Source of the DNA: JBNLBS01 sp050303415
Lineage (GTDB): Bacteria > Pseudomonadota > Gammaproteobacteria > Methylococcales > Methylomonadaceae
Reading direction: 5' to 3'
NCBI GenBank assembly: GCA_050303415.1
Contig: JBNLBS010000008.1
Span: forward strand, 1-64,000
Length of the DNA stretch: 64,000 nt
The notes below the pieces were generated by a model. It made no database searches. It was not told where the DNA came from and worked only from the letters and a program-made list of their open reading frames with translations. Shown piece by piece: positions 8,057 to 16,490 of the stretch; position 1 is the first letter of the stretch, and each line of letters begins with the position of its first letter. The translations under genes were made by a program, and so were the position numbers.

Positions 8057-8080
8057 GTCTGCCAACCGATGTTGGCAGAC
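8057..8080. repeat. Perfect 10-bp stem hairpin
   Basis: GTCTGCCAAC and GTTGGCAGAC flank a CGAT tetraloop with no mismatch. It lies between the TonB receptor stop and its T-tailed terminator. It may protect the 3' end of the receptor mRNA or pause polymerase; there is no T tract on either side. Confidence 0.55.
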
Positions 8081-8100
8081 ATAGGTTTAAGCTACGGCAC

Positions 8101-10161
8101 TTACCAGCTATAGCTTAGTGTTGCATAAATATTACGCCCCGGCATAGCGACACGGCCATTGGCTCTATTATGCTGGTTATAACCACCTAAGTGATCCTGA
8201 TGGTGAGTATCCAGTACATTTTCGATACCTGTACCGATCACTAAACCATGGTACGGTTCATATTGACCACGTAAATTAAGCAACATATAACCTGTTGTTT
8301 TTTGTTCATTATTGTAAGCAGCAACGTCACCCTGATCTGCCACAAAGATGCCTTCTACCGCGCCCATCCATTCAGACTGTTCAAAAGTCACCTGAGCACG
8401 ACCATTCAGCGGCGCTATACGGTAAAGATCATCATCAGCGCCATTGGCGTTAACTCGTTGGGCACGTACATAGTTCAAACCCGCATCCACACGCCAGTTA
8501 TCAGTAATGGTATAACCGGTTTCAAAATCAATACCGTAGAACTGAGCTGAAATATTGCTGAATTGAAGAATATTGTTGCCTCTGGCAATTGCATTTGCCG
8601 TTCTTAAGCCCTGAATATAATCATCCACATAATGGTAGAACGCTCTGGGTGCGGCATAAAAGTTTTCCGTATGCCAATCAAAACCCAACTCAAACTGATA
8701 AGCGGTTTCATGATTTAGGCCCAGATCACCAATATAAGTATTACCGTCGGCTAAACCACCAACTGCGGCTGAATTAGTCCACAGGTACAATTCCTGATAA
8801 GTCGGCATACGGTTCTTACGTGCCAAACCAACTTCTATATCCAGTTCCGACGAATAAGCGTAACGCAATACCGAAACCAAATCGACATCGGCAAATGATT
8901 GACTGCGATCGGCATTATTAAATGCATTCACGTCGGCCATTTTTGCCATTCGTGTATCACTGACCTTACCTGAATCAGTCCAGGTATGATTAAAACGTGC
9001 GCCCAATTCCAGATTTAGATTTTCGGCAATATCACCTGTCCATTCTGTAAATACACTATAACGATCACGTTCTACCCGGTTAAAGAATTCACTGGTAAAG
9101 GCCATAGGCATGCCACCCATCATCATAGCCATGCTGCCGGTAATGGTGCCGTCATGGTTTGACTGATCGCCATTAACGCCAACGGTTAAAGCCCCATCGA
9201 ACAAAGGCATAGTCAATGCAAGATCGATACCCCCGGCTTCTACTTTGGTATTGTTTTGCATTAACATTGGGCTACCCATCATTGTGGGTGCTGTACGCAG
9301 GGTATTGTTGTCCATTAAATGGCGCATTTTTTGATAGGTCAGGTTGGTTGTTAACTCAAAACCGTCACCCATATCCCATTTATAATTGGTGTTATACAAG
9401 CCACCGCGAACATACATGATATCCATTGGTAAAGCAGGTGTTCCACTATGACCGGTATTGTTATTACTGTAATTAATACCAAATTCATGACCTTCACGCT
9501 GATAGCCGTATCCAGTAGTAAACGCTTCCCTATCATATTGAGTAGGCGAAACCTTGGAATTATTTTTCCGGCGGAAATCACGTGCCTTTTCTTTACTGCC
9601 GCTTAAATATACTTTGTGATTTTTATTAGCTACCGCCCCCAACAAGGCACCATAGTGACCGTCGTTAACCGAGCCATAACCGATTGAGGCAGTACCGCTG
9701 GTTTCGATACCGTCGCCATCAGCAAAACGTCCCTTTTTGGATTCTGCATGCATGGAACCGCCCATAGACTCGATACCACTACTGACTGGCGCAATTCCCC
9801 GGGTAACCTTTAACGATCCGGTTAAAGGTGCTGGAATATGGCTTAACGGCGGATCCATACTGTTCGATCCAACCTCTTTCATATTGGAATTATCCACCAT
9901 GACATTAACCCGGTTACCGAACATACCACGGTATGCGGCAATACCGGTTAACGGACCATTTCTGTTTACATTTGCTCCTGGAACACGCTTTAGCAATGAC
10001 GCTGTATCTACCAGTCCGGATGAATCCGGCGCGGCCCCAAACGTTCCCGGTCTTTCACCACTCCCTTCAACAACAATGGTTGGCAATTCTTCATGCTCGG
10101 CAGCCGCCTGCAATGGAATTGCAATTGCCGCTGCGATAACAAGGCTTTTCTTAATTTTCAA
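8101..10161 (-). CDS. TonB-dependent outer-membrane receptor, copper-receptor (OprC/NosA) type
   Basis: 686 residues. Start is a TTG at 10161 behind a strong GAGGGGAG ribosome-binding site. A signal peptide (residues 1-22, ending AAAEHEE) is followed by a TonB-box-like TIVVEG, the plug domain (ASLLKRVPGANVNRNGP, YRGMFGNRVNVMVD, MDPPLSHIP, VTRGIAPVSSGIESMGG) and a 22-strand barrel ending in the aromatic YATLSYSW. The plug matches the OprC/NosA copper-receptor subfamily. Barrel loops are rich in Met and His (PMLMQ, MAMMMGGMPMAF, HHQDHLGGYNQHN), which fits copper. No N-terminal STN signalling domain is present. Divergent from the SafE-like gene; followed by a clear terminator. Copper as substrate is inferred. 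Confidence 0.85.
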   Translation of the reverse strand: MKIKKSLVIAAAIAIPLQAAAEHEELPTIVVEGSGERPGTFGAAPDSSGLVDTASLLKRVPGANVNRNGPLTGIAAYRGMFGNRVNVMVDNSNMKEVGSNSMDPPLSHIPAPLTGSLKVTRGIAPVSSGIESMGGSMHAESKKGRFADGDGIETSGTASIGYGSVNDGHYGALLGAVANKNHKVYLSGSKEKARDFRRKNNSKVSPTQYDREAFTTGYGYQREGHEFGINYSNNNTGHSGTPALPMDIMYVRGGLYNTNYKWDMGDGFELTTNLTYQKMRHLMDNNTLRTAPTMMGSPMLMQNNTKVEAGGIDLALTMPLFDGALTVGVNGDQSNHDGTITGSMAMMMGGMPMAFTSEFFNRVERDRYSVFTEWTGDIAENLNLELGARFNHTWTDSGKVSDTRMAKMADVNAFNNADRSQSFADVDLVSVLRYAYSSELDIEVGLARKNRMPTYQELYLWTNSAAVGGLADGNTYIGDLGLNHETAYQFELGFDWHTENFYAAPRAFYHYVDDYIQGLRTANAIARGNNILQFSNISAQFYGIDFETGYTITDNWRVDAGLNYVRAQRVNANGADDDLYRIAPLNGRAQVTFEQSEWMGAVEGIFVADQGDVAAYNNEQKTTGYMLLNLRGQYEPYHGLVIGTGIENVLDTHHQDHLGGYNQHNRANGRVAMPGRNIYATLSYSW

Positions 10162-10372
10162 TCTCTCTCCCCTCTCTTTGGAAAATAAAATTTAAGCATT
10201 GTCTGATCAGAGCATAATCCATTCCATAATAATTTACTGATATATTAAACAATGAATTACCTCTTCAGCCATACAGAAAAATTAATTAAACTATGTTAAA
10301 TAACACATTTCAAGCAAGCGATATAACACAGCCCTCAATAAATTATCCAAATCTTTAAATATATATGTTAAT

Positions 10373-10382
10373 GTTCGCGAAC
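10373..10382. promoter_or_regulatory. GTTCGCGAAC palindrome at the SafE-like gene start
   Basis: A perfect 10-base palindrome ends one base before the ATG at 10384, where a ribosome-binding site would usually end. No Shine-Dalgarno sequence is visible. It may be an operator half-pair or a small RNA hairpin that affects initiation. The short length means chance is possible. Confidence 0.3.
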
Positions 10383-10383
10383 T

Positions 10384-11100
10384 ATGGAACTTGATCTAAG
10401 CTTTAATTCATCTTACTTTGTCGCATTCTTAATGGGTCTGATAAGCAGCATGCATTGTGCTGGCATGTGCGGCTCTATCATTGGCACGTTAACATTAAGC
10501 CTTAAACCGGAAATAAGAAATAACAAGAGTTTATTATTCCCTTTTGTACTGAACTACAATCTGGGACGAATACTTAGCTATACAATGGCTGGAGCGATTG
10601 CCGGAGTTATTCAGACATTATTCACCCTGCCTTTTGCCGAGGGACAGGGTCACCGTTTTTTACAAATTCTATCCGCTGTCGTTATGTCCAGTGCCGGACT
10701 TTATATTGCCGGCTGGTTCCCCCGCTTTGCATATATTGAGAAAGCAGGCGCAAAATTCTGGAAGATAATAGAACCGTTTGGCCGCAAATTAATTCCGGTA
10801 CAATCGCGCAGTCAGGCTTTTTTATTCGGCATGATCTGGGGCTGGCTGCCTTGCGGCCTTGTCTATACCGCACTGGCCGTTGCTACAACGGCTGGTGCTA
10901 TCCATAACAGTGCATTAACCATGCTGGCATTTGGATTTGGTACTTTACCTGCAGTGATGGGTGTGGGTATAATGACCGGCCTACTAGCAAGGTTATCCCA
11001 TATGCGCCGGTTTAAACAACTGGTCGGTATATTGATGATTATTCTTGCGCTATTTGCTGCATTGCCATGGTTAAACCCCATGCGGTTGCAACATATATAA
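10384..11100 (+). CDS. TauE/SafE-like (UreH_2 type) membrane protein
   Basis: 238 residues with six hydrophobic segments. Near the N-terminus is SSMHCAGMCGSI (about 21-32). This His-Cys-x-Gly-Met-Cys-Gly signature is characteristic of the sulfite-exporter TauE/SafE-like family often found next to copper ATPases and cbb3 oxidase assembly genes. The second half repeats the pattern as FGMIWGWLPCGLVYTAL. It is an inner-membrane protein, probably a metal or small-molecule transporter; metal is inferred from the Cys/His/Met motif and from the divergent copper-type receptor 220 bp away. Codon 1 is chosen because no in-frame start lies upstream. It is followed after 21 bp by the sigma-54 activator. 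Confidence 0.8.
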   Translation: MELDLSFNSSYFVAFLMGLISSMHCAGMCGSIIGTLTLSLKPEIRNNKSLLFPFVLNYNLGRILSYTMAGAIAGVIQTLFTLPFAEGQGHRFLQILSAVVMSSAGLYIAGWFPRFAYIEKAGAKFWKIIEPFGRKLIPVQSRSQAFLFGMIWGWLPCGLVYTALAVATTAGAIHNSALTMLAFGFGTLPAVMGVGIMTGLLARLSHMRRFKQLVGILMIILALFAALPWLNPMRLQHI

Positions 11101-11121
11101 CTATAATAAAGAGATATCGTT

Positions 11122-12084
11122 ATGAATGATTTTAATTCTATTATCGGACAATCACCGGAATTTGAAGCATTACTGCGTAGCGCTAAAATTGTTGCCGCAA
11201 CAGATGTCACTTTATTAATTAAAGGTGAGACCGGCACTGGTAAAGAAGTTCTGGCCAACGCCATTCAAAATGCCAGCCCGCGCGCAAACAAACCGTTTAT
11301 AACGCTAAACTGCGCTGCGTTACCTGAAAGCCTTATTGAGTCGGAACTGTTCGGCCATAAGAAAGGTGCATTTACAGGTGCCACCGGTAATAAACCAGGT
11401 TTATTTCAAGCGGCCGACGGCGGTACGTTATTCTTAGACGAAATTAACTCTCTGCCTATGTCAATTCAAGCCAAGATTTTGCGCTTTCTTGAATCAGGTG
11501 AATGTTTGGCCGTAGGTGACACACAAAGTTATAAGGTTGATGTTCGGGTTATTGCTGCAAGCAATGCAGACTTAACTAAAATGATTAACGACAAGACGTT
11601 CAGACAGGATTTGTATTTCCGTTTAAATGTCATTCCATTGGAGATTCCTTCATTAGCACAGCGCAGTGATGATATTGAAGTGTTAGTCGAACATTTTCTA
11701 AAGCATTTTTCTGATCTTCACTCAATTGCCGCGCCAAAATTCAGTAAACAGGCAATAAAAACCTTAAAACGCCATGCTTGGCCGGGCAATATTCGTGAAT
11801 TACGCAATTTATGTGAAAGACTTAGCATTCTGCTTGCAGGCAGAACGATAGAGCCTGAAAACCTGCCGCATGAATTTAGTGCCAGCCAAAATGCAGATAA
11901 AACCGAGTTAACCAACTTTACCCTGCCCAGTACGGGTTTGAAACTGGATTCATTGGAAGCTGACCTGATTCATCAGGCCTTAGCCAGAACCAATGGCAAC
12001 CGTAGCAAATCGGCTCGCTTATTAGGTTTAAGTCGCGACACGCTACTGTATAGAATCCAAAAATACGGTTTGGCAACACACTAA
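11122..12084 (+). CDS. Stand-alone sigma-54 activator (AAA+ and Fis-type HTH only)
   Basis: 320 residues. The AAA+ domain starts almost at once: Walker A GETGTGKE (35-42), the sigma-54 contact loop GAFTGA (82-87), Walker B GGTLFLDEIN, and the arginine-finger region FRQDLYFRLNVIPL. The C-terminus carries a Fis-type helix-turn-helix (NRSKSARLLGLSRDTLLYRI). No receiver, GAF or PAS domain precedes it, so like PspF it must be controlled by a partner protein or by its level. AGAGATATC upstream gives a modest ribosome-binding site. It sits 21 bp behind the SafE-like gene and is probably in its operon. No clear -24/-12 promoter was found nearby, so its targets are unknown. Confidence 0.88.
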   Translation: MNDFNSIIGQSPEFEALLRSAKIVAATDVTLLIKGETGTGKEVLANAIQNASPRANKPFITLNCAALPESLIESELFGHKKGAFTGATGNKPGLFQAADGGTLFLDEINSLPMSIQAKILRFLESGECLAVGDTQSYKVDVRVIAASNADLTKMINDKTFRQDLYFRLNVIPLEIPSLAQRSDDIEVLVEHFLKHFSDLHSIAAPKFSKQAIKTLKRHAWPGNIRELRNLCERLSILLAGRTIEPENLPHEFSASQNADKTELTNFTLPSTGLKLDSLEADLIHQALARTNGNRSKSARLLGLSRDTLLYRIQKYGLATH

Positions 12085-12096
12085 GAAAACATCGAC

Positions 12097-12128
12097 CACA
12101 AGCTTTCAATGTTTATTGAAAGCTTGTG
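12097..12128. terminator. Perfect 14-bp hairpin between convergent genes
   Basis: CACAAGCTTTCAAT and ATTGAAAGCTTGTG form a mismatch-free stem with a GTTT loop, 12 bp after the sigma-54 activator stop. No long T run follows on either strand, so it is terminator-like rather than a proven intrinsic terminator. It separates the activator from pdxJ, which converges on it. Confidence 0.55.
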
Positions 12129-12232
12129 TGCTGTATTATCATCCTCGATTCATTTTATTTATGATCGATACTCGACAGCAGCTCATGCTCTGACCTATAC
12201 CCGCATCTAAGTTATTGCAGGCATGATTTATA

Positions 12233-12982
12233 CTAATTATAAACCGTCATCCGTGCCTGACGCATAAGTGCCTTTAAATCACGTACTGTCTGATTCAATC
12301 CGGAAAATACCGCTTGAGCGATAATCGAATGGCCAATATTTAATTCGACAATCTGACCTATCCGGCAAATATCTTCTACATTATGGAAGTGCAAACCGTG
12401 ACCGGCATTAACCTGTAACCCGGCTTTATGGGCATATTCCGCCGCTTGTTTTATTCTCGCCAGTTCTTGTGCCTGCTGGTGTGCATTTTCTGCATCGGCA
12501 AAACAGCCGGTATGCAGCTCAACCACCGGCGCGCCGGCTTTGATTGCCGCATCAACCTGTGCAAAGTCAGGGTCAATAAATAATGATACTTCAATACCGG
12601 CCTCAGCCAATTGTTGGCAGGCCTGATACATACGTTCCGGGCTTCCGGCCACATCAAGACCGCCCTCTGTCGTTAGTTCTTCCCGCTTTTCCGGCACCAG
12701 ACAACAGGCAAACGGTTTTACTTTTTGGGCAATAGCAATCATTTCATCGGTTACCGCCATCTCAAGATTCAAGCGCGTAGCAATCATGTCTTTTAACAAA
12801 TAAATATCCCTGTCCTGAATATGCCTTCTATCTTCCCGCAAATGCGCAGTAATGCCATCCGCTCCGGCTTGTTCTGCCACCAAGGCTGCATGAACAGGCT
12901 CAGGGTAATTTGTGCCACGCGCCTGTCTTAAAGTTGCGACATGATCTATATTGACACCCAATAAAATATTTTGTTTTTCCAT
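12233..12982 (-). CDS. pdxJ: Pyridoxine 5'-phosphate synthase
   Basis: 249 residues, normal length. N-terminal LGVNIDHVATLRQARGT is the family signature, with GADGITAHLREDRRHI next and NAGHGLHFHNV plus NIGHSIIAQAVF near the end. PdxJ condenses deoxyxylulose 5-phosphate with 3-amino-2-oxopropyl phosphate to make pyridoxine 5'-phosphate in the DXP-dependent vitamin B6 route. It starts 1 bp after the recO stop and is the last gene of the minus-strand run that begins at rpoE; the order era-recO-pdxJ is common in gammaproteobacteria. Confidence 0.97.
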   Translation of the reverse strand: MEKQNILLGVNIDHVATLRQARGTNYPEPVHAALVAEQAGADGITAHLREDRRHIQDRDIYLLKDMIATRLNLEMAVTDEMIAIAQKVKPFACCLVPEKREELTTEGGLDVAGSPERMYQACQQLAEAGIEVSLFIDPDFAQVDAAIKAGAPVVELHTGCFADAENAHQQAQELARIKQAAEYAHKAGLQVNAGHGLHFHNVEDICRIGQIVELNIGHSIIAQAVFSGLNQTVRDLKALMRQARMTVYN

Positions 12983-12983
12983 G

Positions 12984-13691
12984 TTATAACTGCTTAATAA
13001 TTTGACTGATAATAGCTCGGCTTTTTAACTCTTTACCCTGCAAATGAAAATCTATCATCTGGCGCATCAGTTTTTTTGCCTCACTTAAGGTTTCGGGATC
13101 ATTTAGCTTTTTTTCTGCAAGAGCCAATAAAGTTTTCCCTGTTATTTTTCCATGTTCCGCTTCGGTAACCCCTCGATCAATAACAAACCTGTATTTTTTC
13201 TCGGGTGCTACCGGATGTTCAGTTTGAAAATCATAGTCCAGCTGAAAACCATAACCGACATGCTGCATTAAGTTCCACTCAAACAGTCTCAAGTGCTGTT
13301 CCAAACAAGTTGAATCGGATAATTGCTGCAAACAGTGCTGATAGTCGGCGAAAACGTCAGGATGAGGATCATGTTTTTGCAAAAAATAGCTGATCAGTTC
13401 ATTGATATAAAAACCACAATAAAGCGCCAGTCCGGTTAGATTTATATCAGACTGGCTGCCTTCTACCTGGGTTAAGGTCTTTAATTCAGATTTGCCGCTA
13501 CAGGAAATAATTAACGGTAAAAATGGCCGCATCAAGCCGGCAATTTTCGATTTCGGCCTTCTAACCCCTTTGGCCAAGATTGATACCGTACCAAAGTCCC
13601 GGGTTAAAACTTCAAGAATTAAACTGGTTTCTTTATAGGGTCTATGATGCAGTATAAATGCAGATTGTAAATTAAAAACATGCCTATTCAT
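12984..13691 (-). CDS. recO: DNA repair protein RecO
   Basis: 235 residues. The N-terminal OB-fold region reads AFILHHRPYKETSLILEVLT and AKGVRRPKS, both typical of RecO. The helical middle has the YFINELISYFL segment, and the C-terminus is a helical tail. The zinc-binding cysteines found in some RecO proteins are absent, as in enteric RecO. RecO works with RecR to load RecA on SSB-coated gaps. Its start overlaps the era stop by 8 bp, so translation is probably coupled. Confidence 0.93.
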   Translation of the reverse strand: MNRHVFNLQSAFILHHRPYKETSLILEVLTRDFGTVSILAKGVRRPKSKIAGLMRPFLPLIISCSGKSELKTLTQVEGSQSDINLTGLALYCGFYINELISYFLQKHDPHPDVFADYQHCLQQLSDSTCLEQHLRLFEWNLMQHVGYGFQLDYDFQTEHPVAPEKKYRFVIDRGVTEAEHGKITGKTLLALAEKKLNDPETLSEAKKLMRQMIDFHLQGKELKSRAIISQIIKQL

Positions 13692-14565
13692 TAAACCCCA
13701 GGTTATTTAGAGCTCGCTCACTATCGGACCAGCCCTTTTTAACTTTAACCCAAAGCTGCAAATACACTTTTTGGTCAATTAGCTTTTCAATATCCCTGCG
13801 AGCATCGGTGCCGATTTGTTTAAGCATCTCGCCTTGTTTGCCTATGACAATATTTTTTTGCGTATTGCGCTCAACCCAAATGATGGCATAAATCTTACTA
13901 AGATCCGGGAATTCCTCAAAGCGTTCAATTTCGACGGTTAAGGCATAGGGCAACTCGTCTCCCAAACGACGGGTCAATTTTTCTCTGATGATCTCGGCAC
14001 ACAAAAAACGTTCCGGGCGATCAGTAATTTGATCTTCCGGATAAATTAAATCACCTTCAGGCAACAACGAAAGTATTAAACTTTCCAGTTTATCCAGGTT
14101 AGTCTTTTTTAATGCCGAAATCGGAATCATTTCTTCGAAAGGATAACGCTCTTTAGCTTCGGCAAAAAAAGCCAGAATCTTATCCTTGTCTTTAACTTTA
14201 TCAACTTTGTTGACTGCCAAAATAACCGGCAGCCCGGCCTGCTCCAGTTTTTTAAAGATGGTTTTGTCATATTCATGCCAGGCCAAGCCATCTATCAACC
14301 AGACAATAACATCGACGCCAAGCAAGGTCGTATCCGCAGTACGATTTAAATAGCGGTTTAGGGCGAATTTTTCATCATCATGCATACCCGGCGTATCCAT
14401 ATAGATCGCCTGACCGGCCTCTGTCGTACTGATACCCAGAATCCTATGTCGAGTGGTTTGCGGCTTTCTGGAAGTGATACTGATTTTTTGCCCCAACAAA
14501 TGATTCATTAATGTGGACTTACCCACATTAGGACGCCCAATTAAGGCCACATAACCGCAATTCAT
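13684..14565 (-). CDS. era: GTPase Era
   Basis: 293 residues. G1 GRPNVGKST, G2 region TTRHRI, G3 DTPG and G4 NKVD are all intact in the first 125 residues. A C-terminal KH domain carries IVIGKQGEMLKQIG. Era binds the 3' end of 16S rRNA and helps mature the 30S subunit; it associates loosely with the inner membrane. It overlaps rnc by ATGA at its start and recO at its end, in the conserved rnc-era-recO operon. Confidence 0.97.
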   Translation of the reverse strand: MNCGYVALIGRPNVGKSTLMNHLLGQKISITSRKPQTTRHRILGISTTEAGQAIYMDTPGMHDDEKFALNRYLNRTADTTLLGVDVIVWLIDGLAWHEYDKTIFKKLEQAGLPVILAVNKVDKVKDKDKILAFFAEAKERYPFEEMIPISALKKTNLDKLESLILSLLPEGDLIYPEDQITDRPERFLCAEIIREKLTRRLGDELPYALTVEIERFEEFPDLSKIYAIIWVERNTQKNIVIGKQGEMLKQIGTDARRDIEKLIDQKVYLQLWVKVKKGWSDSERALNNLGFNE

Positions 14566-15245
14566 TCTGAATCCTTATTTAATAATTTCAGCATTTCCTC
14601 GGCTGCGGCCTGTTCGGCTTTTTTTCTGGACACACCTTTACCTATGGTTTTTTCTGTTCGTAATGGCGTTTTACAACTCACTTTAAAAGTCTGGGCATGC
14701 GCCACACCTGACATCGTTATTAAAGAATATTCCGGCAACTCATACTTGCCGGCCTGCATCAATTCCTGCAAACGGGTTTTTGGATCTTTTTGCCAGTTGT
14801 CCAAGGACAAATCTGAAATTTTTTTTTCAAACAGATTTAACACCCATTGCTGACAAACCTTCACCCCCTGATCCTTTAACAAAGCCCCCATAATAGCTTC
14901 CAGCGCATCAGATAAAATGGAATCACGACGGTAACCGCCACTTTTCAACTCACCCGAACCTAAAATCAAGTAGTCTCCCAGATTATGCTCTCTAGCCAGC
15001 TCAGCCAGTGAGCTCTGATTGACCAGATTAGCTCTCAAGCGGCTTAAGACCCCTTCACTGGCTTCAGGAAAAAGTTCATATAATTTTTGTGCAATAATAA
15101 AGCCTAAGATCGAGTCACCCAAAAATTCCAGCCGCTCATTATTGTTCGATCCCATGCTTCTATGGGTTAAAGCTCGGGTAAATAACGCCGGATCTTTAAA
15201 TTCTAGTTCTAACTTAACTAATAATTTATTCGGATCCCGAATCAC
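14562..15245 (-). CDS. rnc: Ribonuclease III
   Basis: 227 residues. The catalytic signature NERLEFLGDSILG lies near residue 37, with the second acidic site in DALEAIMGALL. The C-terminal double-stranded-RNA-binding domain includes GKGVSRKKAEQAAAEEML. RNase III cleaves the rRNA precursor and structured mRNAs. The start is a GTG that overlaps the upstream DUF4845 stop as GTGA, with a GAGG about 9 bases before. Its stop overlaps the era start. Confidence 0.97.
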   Translation of the reverse strand: MIRDPNKLLVKLELEFKDPALFTRALTHRSMGSNNNERLEFLGDSILGFIIAQKLYELFPEASEGVLSRLRANLVNQSSLAELAREHNLGDYLILGSGELKSGGYRRDSILSDALEAIMGALLKDQGVKVCQQWVLNLFEKKISDLSLDNWQKDPKTRLQELMQAGKYELPEYSLITMSGVAHAQTFKVSCKTPLRTEKTIGKGVSRKKAEQAAAEEMLKLLNKDSE

Positions 15246-15619
15246 TCAGCACCGACCTCAAACATCTCACTAAATTCAACCAAAACACTCAGATTACCGG
15301 CAATTTTCTCAACCACTTCATAGTCCAGCTCTACCTTAACGTACGCCCCATGCTTGGTGATTTTGGCATCATCCGCAGTAATATTATCGACATAGTTAAA
15401 GTTAAATCGTTTGTCAATTATATTTCTTATTTCCCGCTTGCTATTGTGTTCGAGATCAACGGTATTCTCTACCGCAGCCAAGGCATTAACCACTTTGCTG
15501 TGATTCATGTAAATTGGTGCAATTTTCAAAATAAGCAAGGTAAAAAAACCGATTAGAATCAGAATAAAAGCAATACTGATCAGTGTTAAGCCCTGTTGTT
15601 TTTTAAGCGATGTTTTCAT
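15242..15619 (-). CDS. DUF4845 single-pass membrane protein
   Basis: 125 residues from the ATG at 15619, chosen because GGAG lies 5 bases before it; a farther start would add nine residues. One membrane segment (about residues 10-32, GLTLISIAFILILIGFF) near the N-terminus is followed by a periplasmic domain of about 90 residues. Position between lepB and rnc is conserved in many gammaproteobacteria and betaproteobacteria, and the size and single segment fit DUF4845. The QQGLTLISI start resembles a type IV pilin N-terminus (a Gly before a hydrophobic helix), but Glu at position +5 is missing. Function is unknown. Confidence 0.8.
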   Translation of the reverse strand: MKTSLKKQQGLTLISIAFILILIGFFTLLILKIAPIYMNHSKVVNALAAVENTVDLEHNSKREIRNIIDKRFNFNYVDNITADDAKITKHGAYVKVELDYEVVEKIAGNLSVLVEFSEMFEVGAE

Positions 15620-15659
15620 GTTTTCTCCACAAAATTGATTTTCCAACCATAAGTGTAGT

Positions 15660-16439
15660 TTATTTCAGCACAGTTCCAATTCGATTAAAGCCAATACCTT
15701 TATGTTGCCAGTCCCAACTCATCCATATAAAGAAGGCCTTACCAACCAAATTTTGCTCAGGTACTGTTCCCCAATATCGACTGTCATTACTGTTATCGCG
15801 ATTGTCACCCATGACAAAATAATGCCCTTGAGGCACTACAAACACCCCTTCAACCGTTTCAACGCCATTTTGAATTAAAATACTATGCTCAACCCCGACC
15901 AGGTTTTCCTGCTTGTGTTCTGCACCGGTCATATTCCGTCCCTGCCCTATGCCCTGATAAGGCCCAAGAGAAACCTGCTTAACCGGCTTTCCATTAATAT
16001 AAATTTTTTTATCATAATAGGCGACTCTATCCCCCGGTAATCCCACTACGCGCTTGATATAGTCAATACTCGGTTGCTTGGGATAACGAAAAACAACTAT
16101 GTCACCGCGCTCAGGTTGATTCATTTCAATAATTTTATTATTCAGCACGGGTAGCCGGATGCCATAGGTAAATTTATTGACCAGAATAAAGTCCCCAATC
16201 AATAAAGTCGGCATCATTGATCCTGATGGGATCCTAAACGGCTCCGCCAAAAATGATCGCAACAATAATACGATAAGCACAATGGGAAAAAATGATCGTG
16301 CATATTCAACCAGCAGCGGCTCATCTTCCTCCGCGACTACAGCAGACCCTGAAAACTTCAAATACAAAATGTAACCACCCCAAATAATGCCGGTTACTAA
16401 AGTTGCTACAACAAGAAAAAAAGAAAAATCAAAGTCCAT
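15660..16439 (-). CDS. lepB: Signal peptidase I
   Basis: 259 residues. Two membrane segments lie near the N-terminus (about 4-27 and 49-63). The catalytic Ser is in PSGSMMPTLLIGD and the catalytic Lys in YIKRVVGLPGD. The conserved GDNRDNSNDSRYWG motif follows at about 216-229. LepB cleaves signal peptides on the periplasmic face of the inner membrane. It is preceded by lepA and followed by DUF4845-rnc, the usual order. Confidence 0.97.
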   Translation of the reverse strand: MDFDFSFFLVVATLVTGIIWGGYILYLKFSGSAVVAEEDEPLLVEYARSFFPIVLIVLLLRSFLAEPFRIPSGSMMPTLLIGDFILVNKFTYGIRLPVLNNKIIEMNQPERGDIVVFRYPKQPSIDYIKRVVGLPGDRVAYYDKKIYINGKPVKQVSLGPYQGIGQGRNMTGAEHKQENLVGVEHSILIQNGVETVEGVFVVPQGHYFVMGDNRDNSNDSRYWGTVPEQNLVGKAFFIWMSWDWQHKGIGFNRIGTVLK

Positions 16440-16490
16440 GTTTTATATGCGCGTTAATTATTTAAATTATTTGAATAAGTTCGTTGCCAG

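Noticed and set aside
10162..10383. Fur box or sigma-54 promoter between the receptor and the SafE-like gene
   Set aside because: The region is AT-rich, but no 19-bp Fur palindrome and no GG-N10-GC pair with TGGCAC/TTGC was found.
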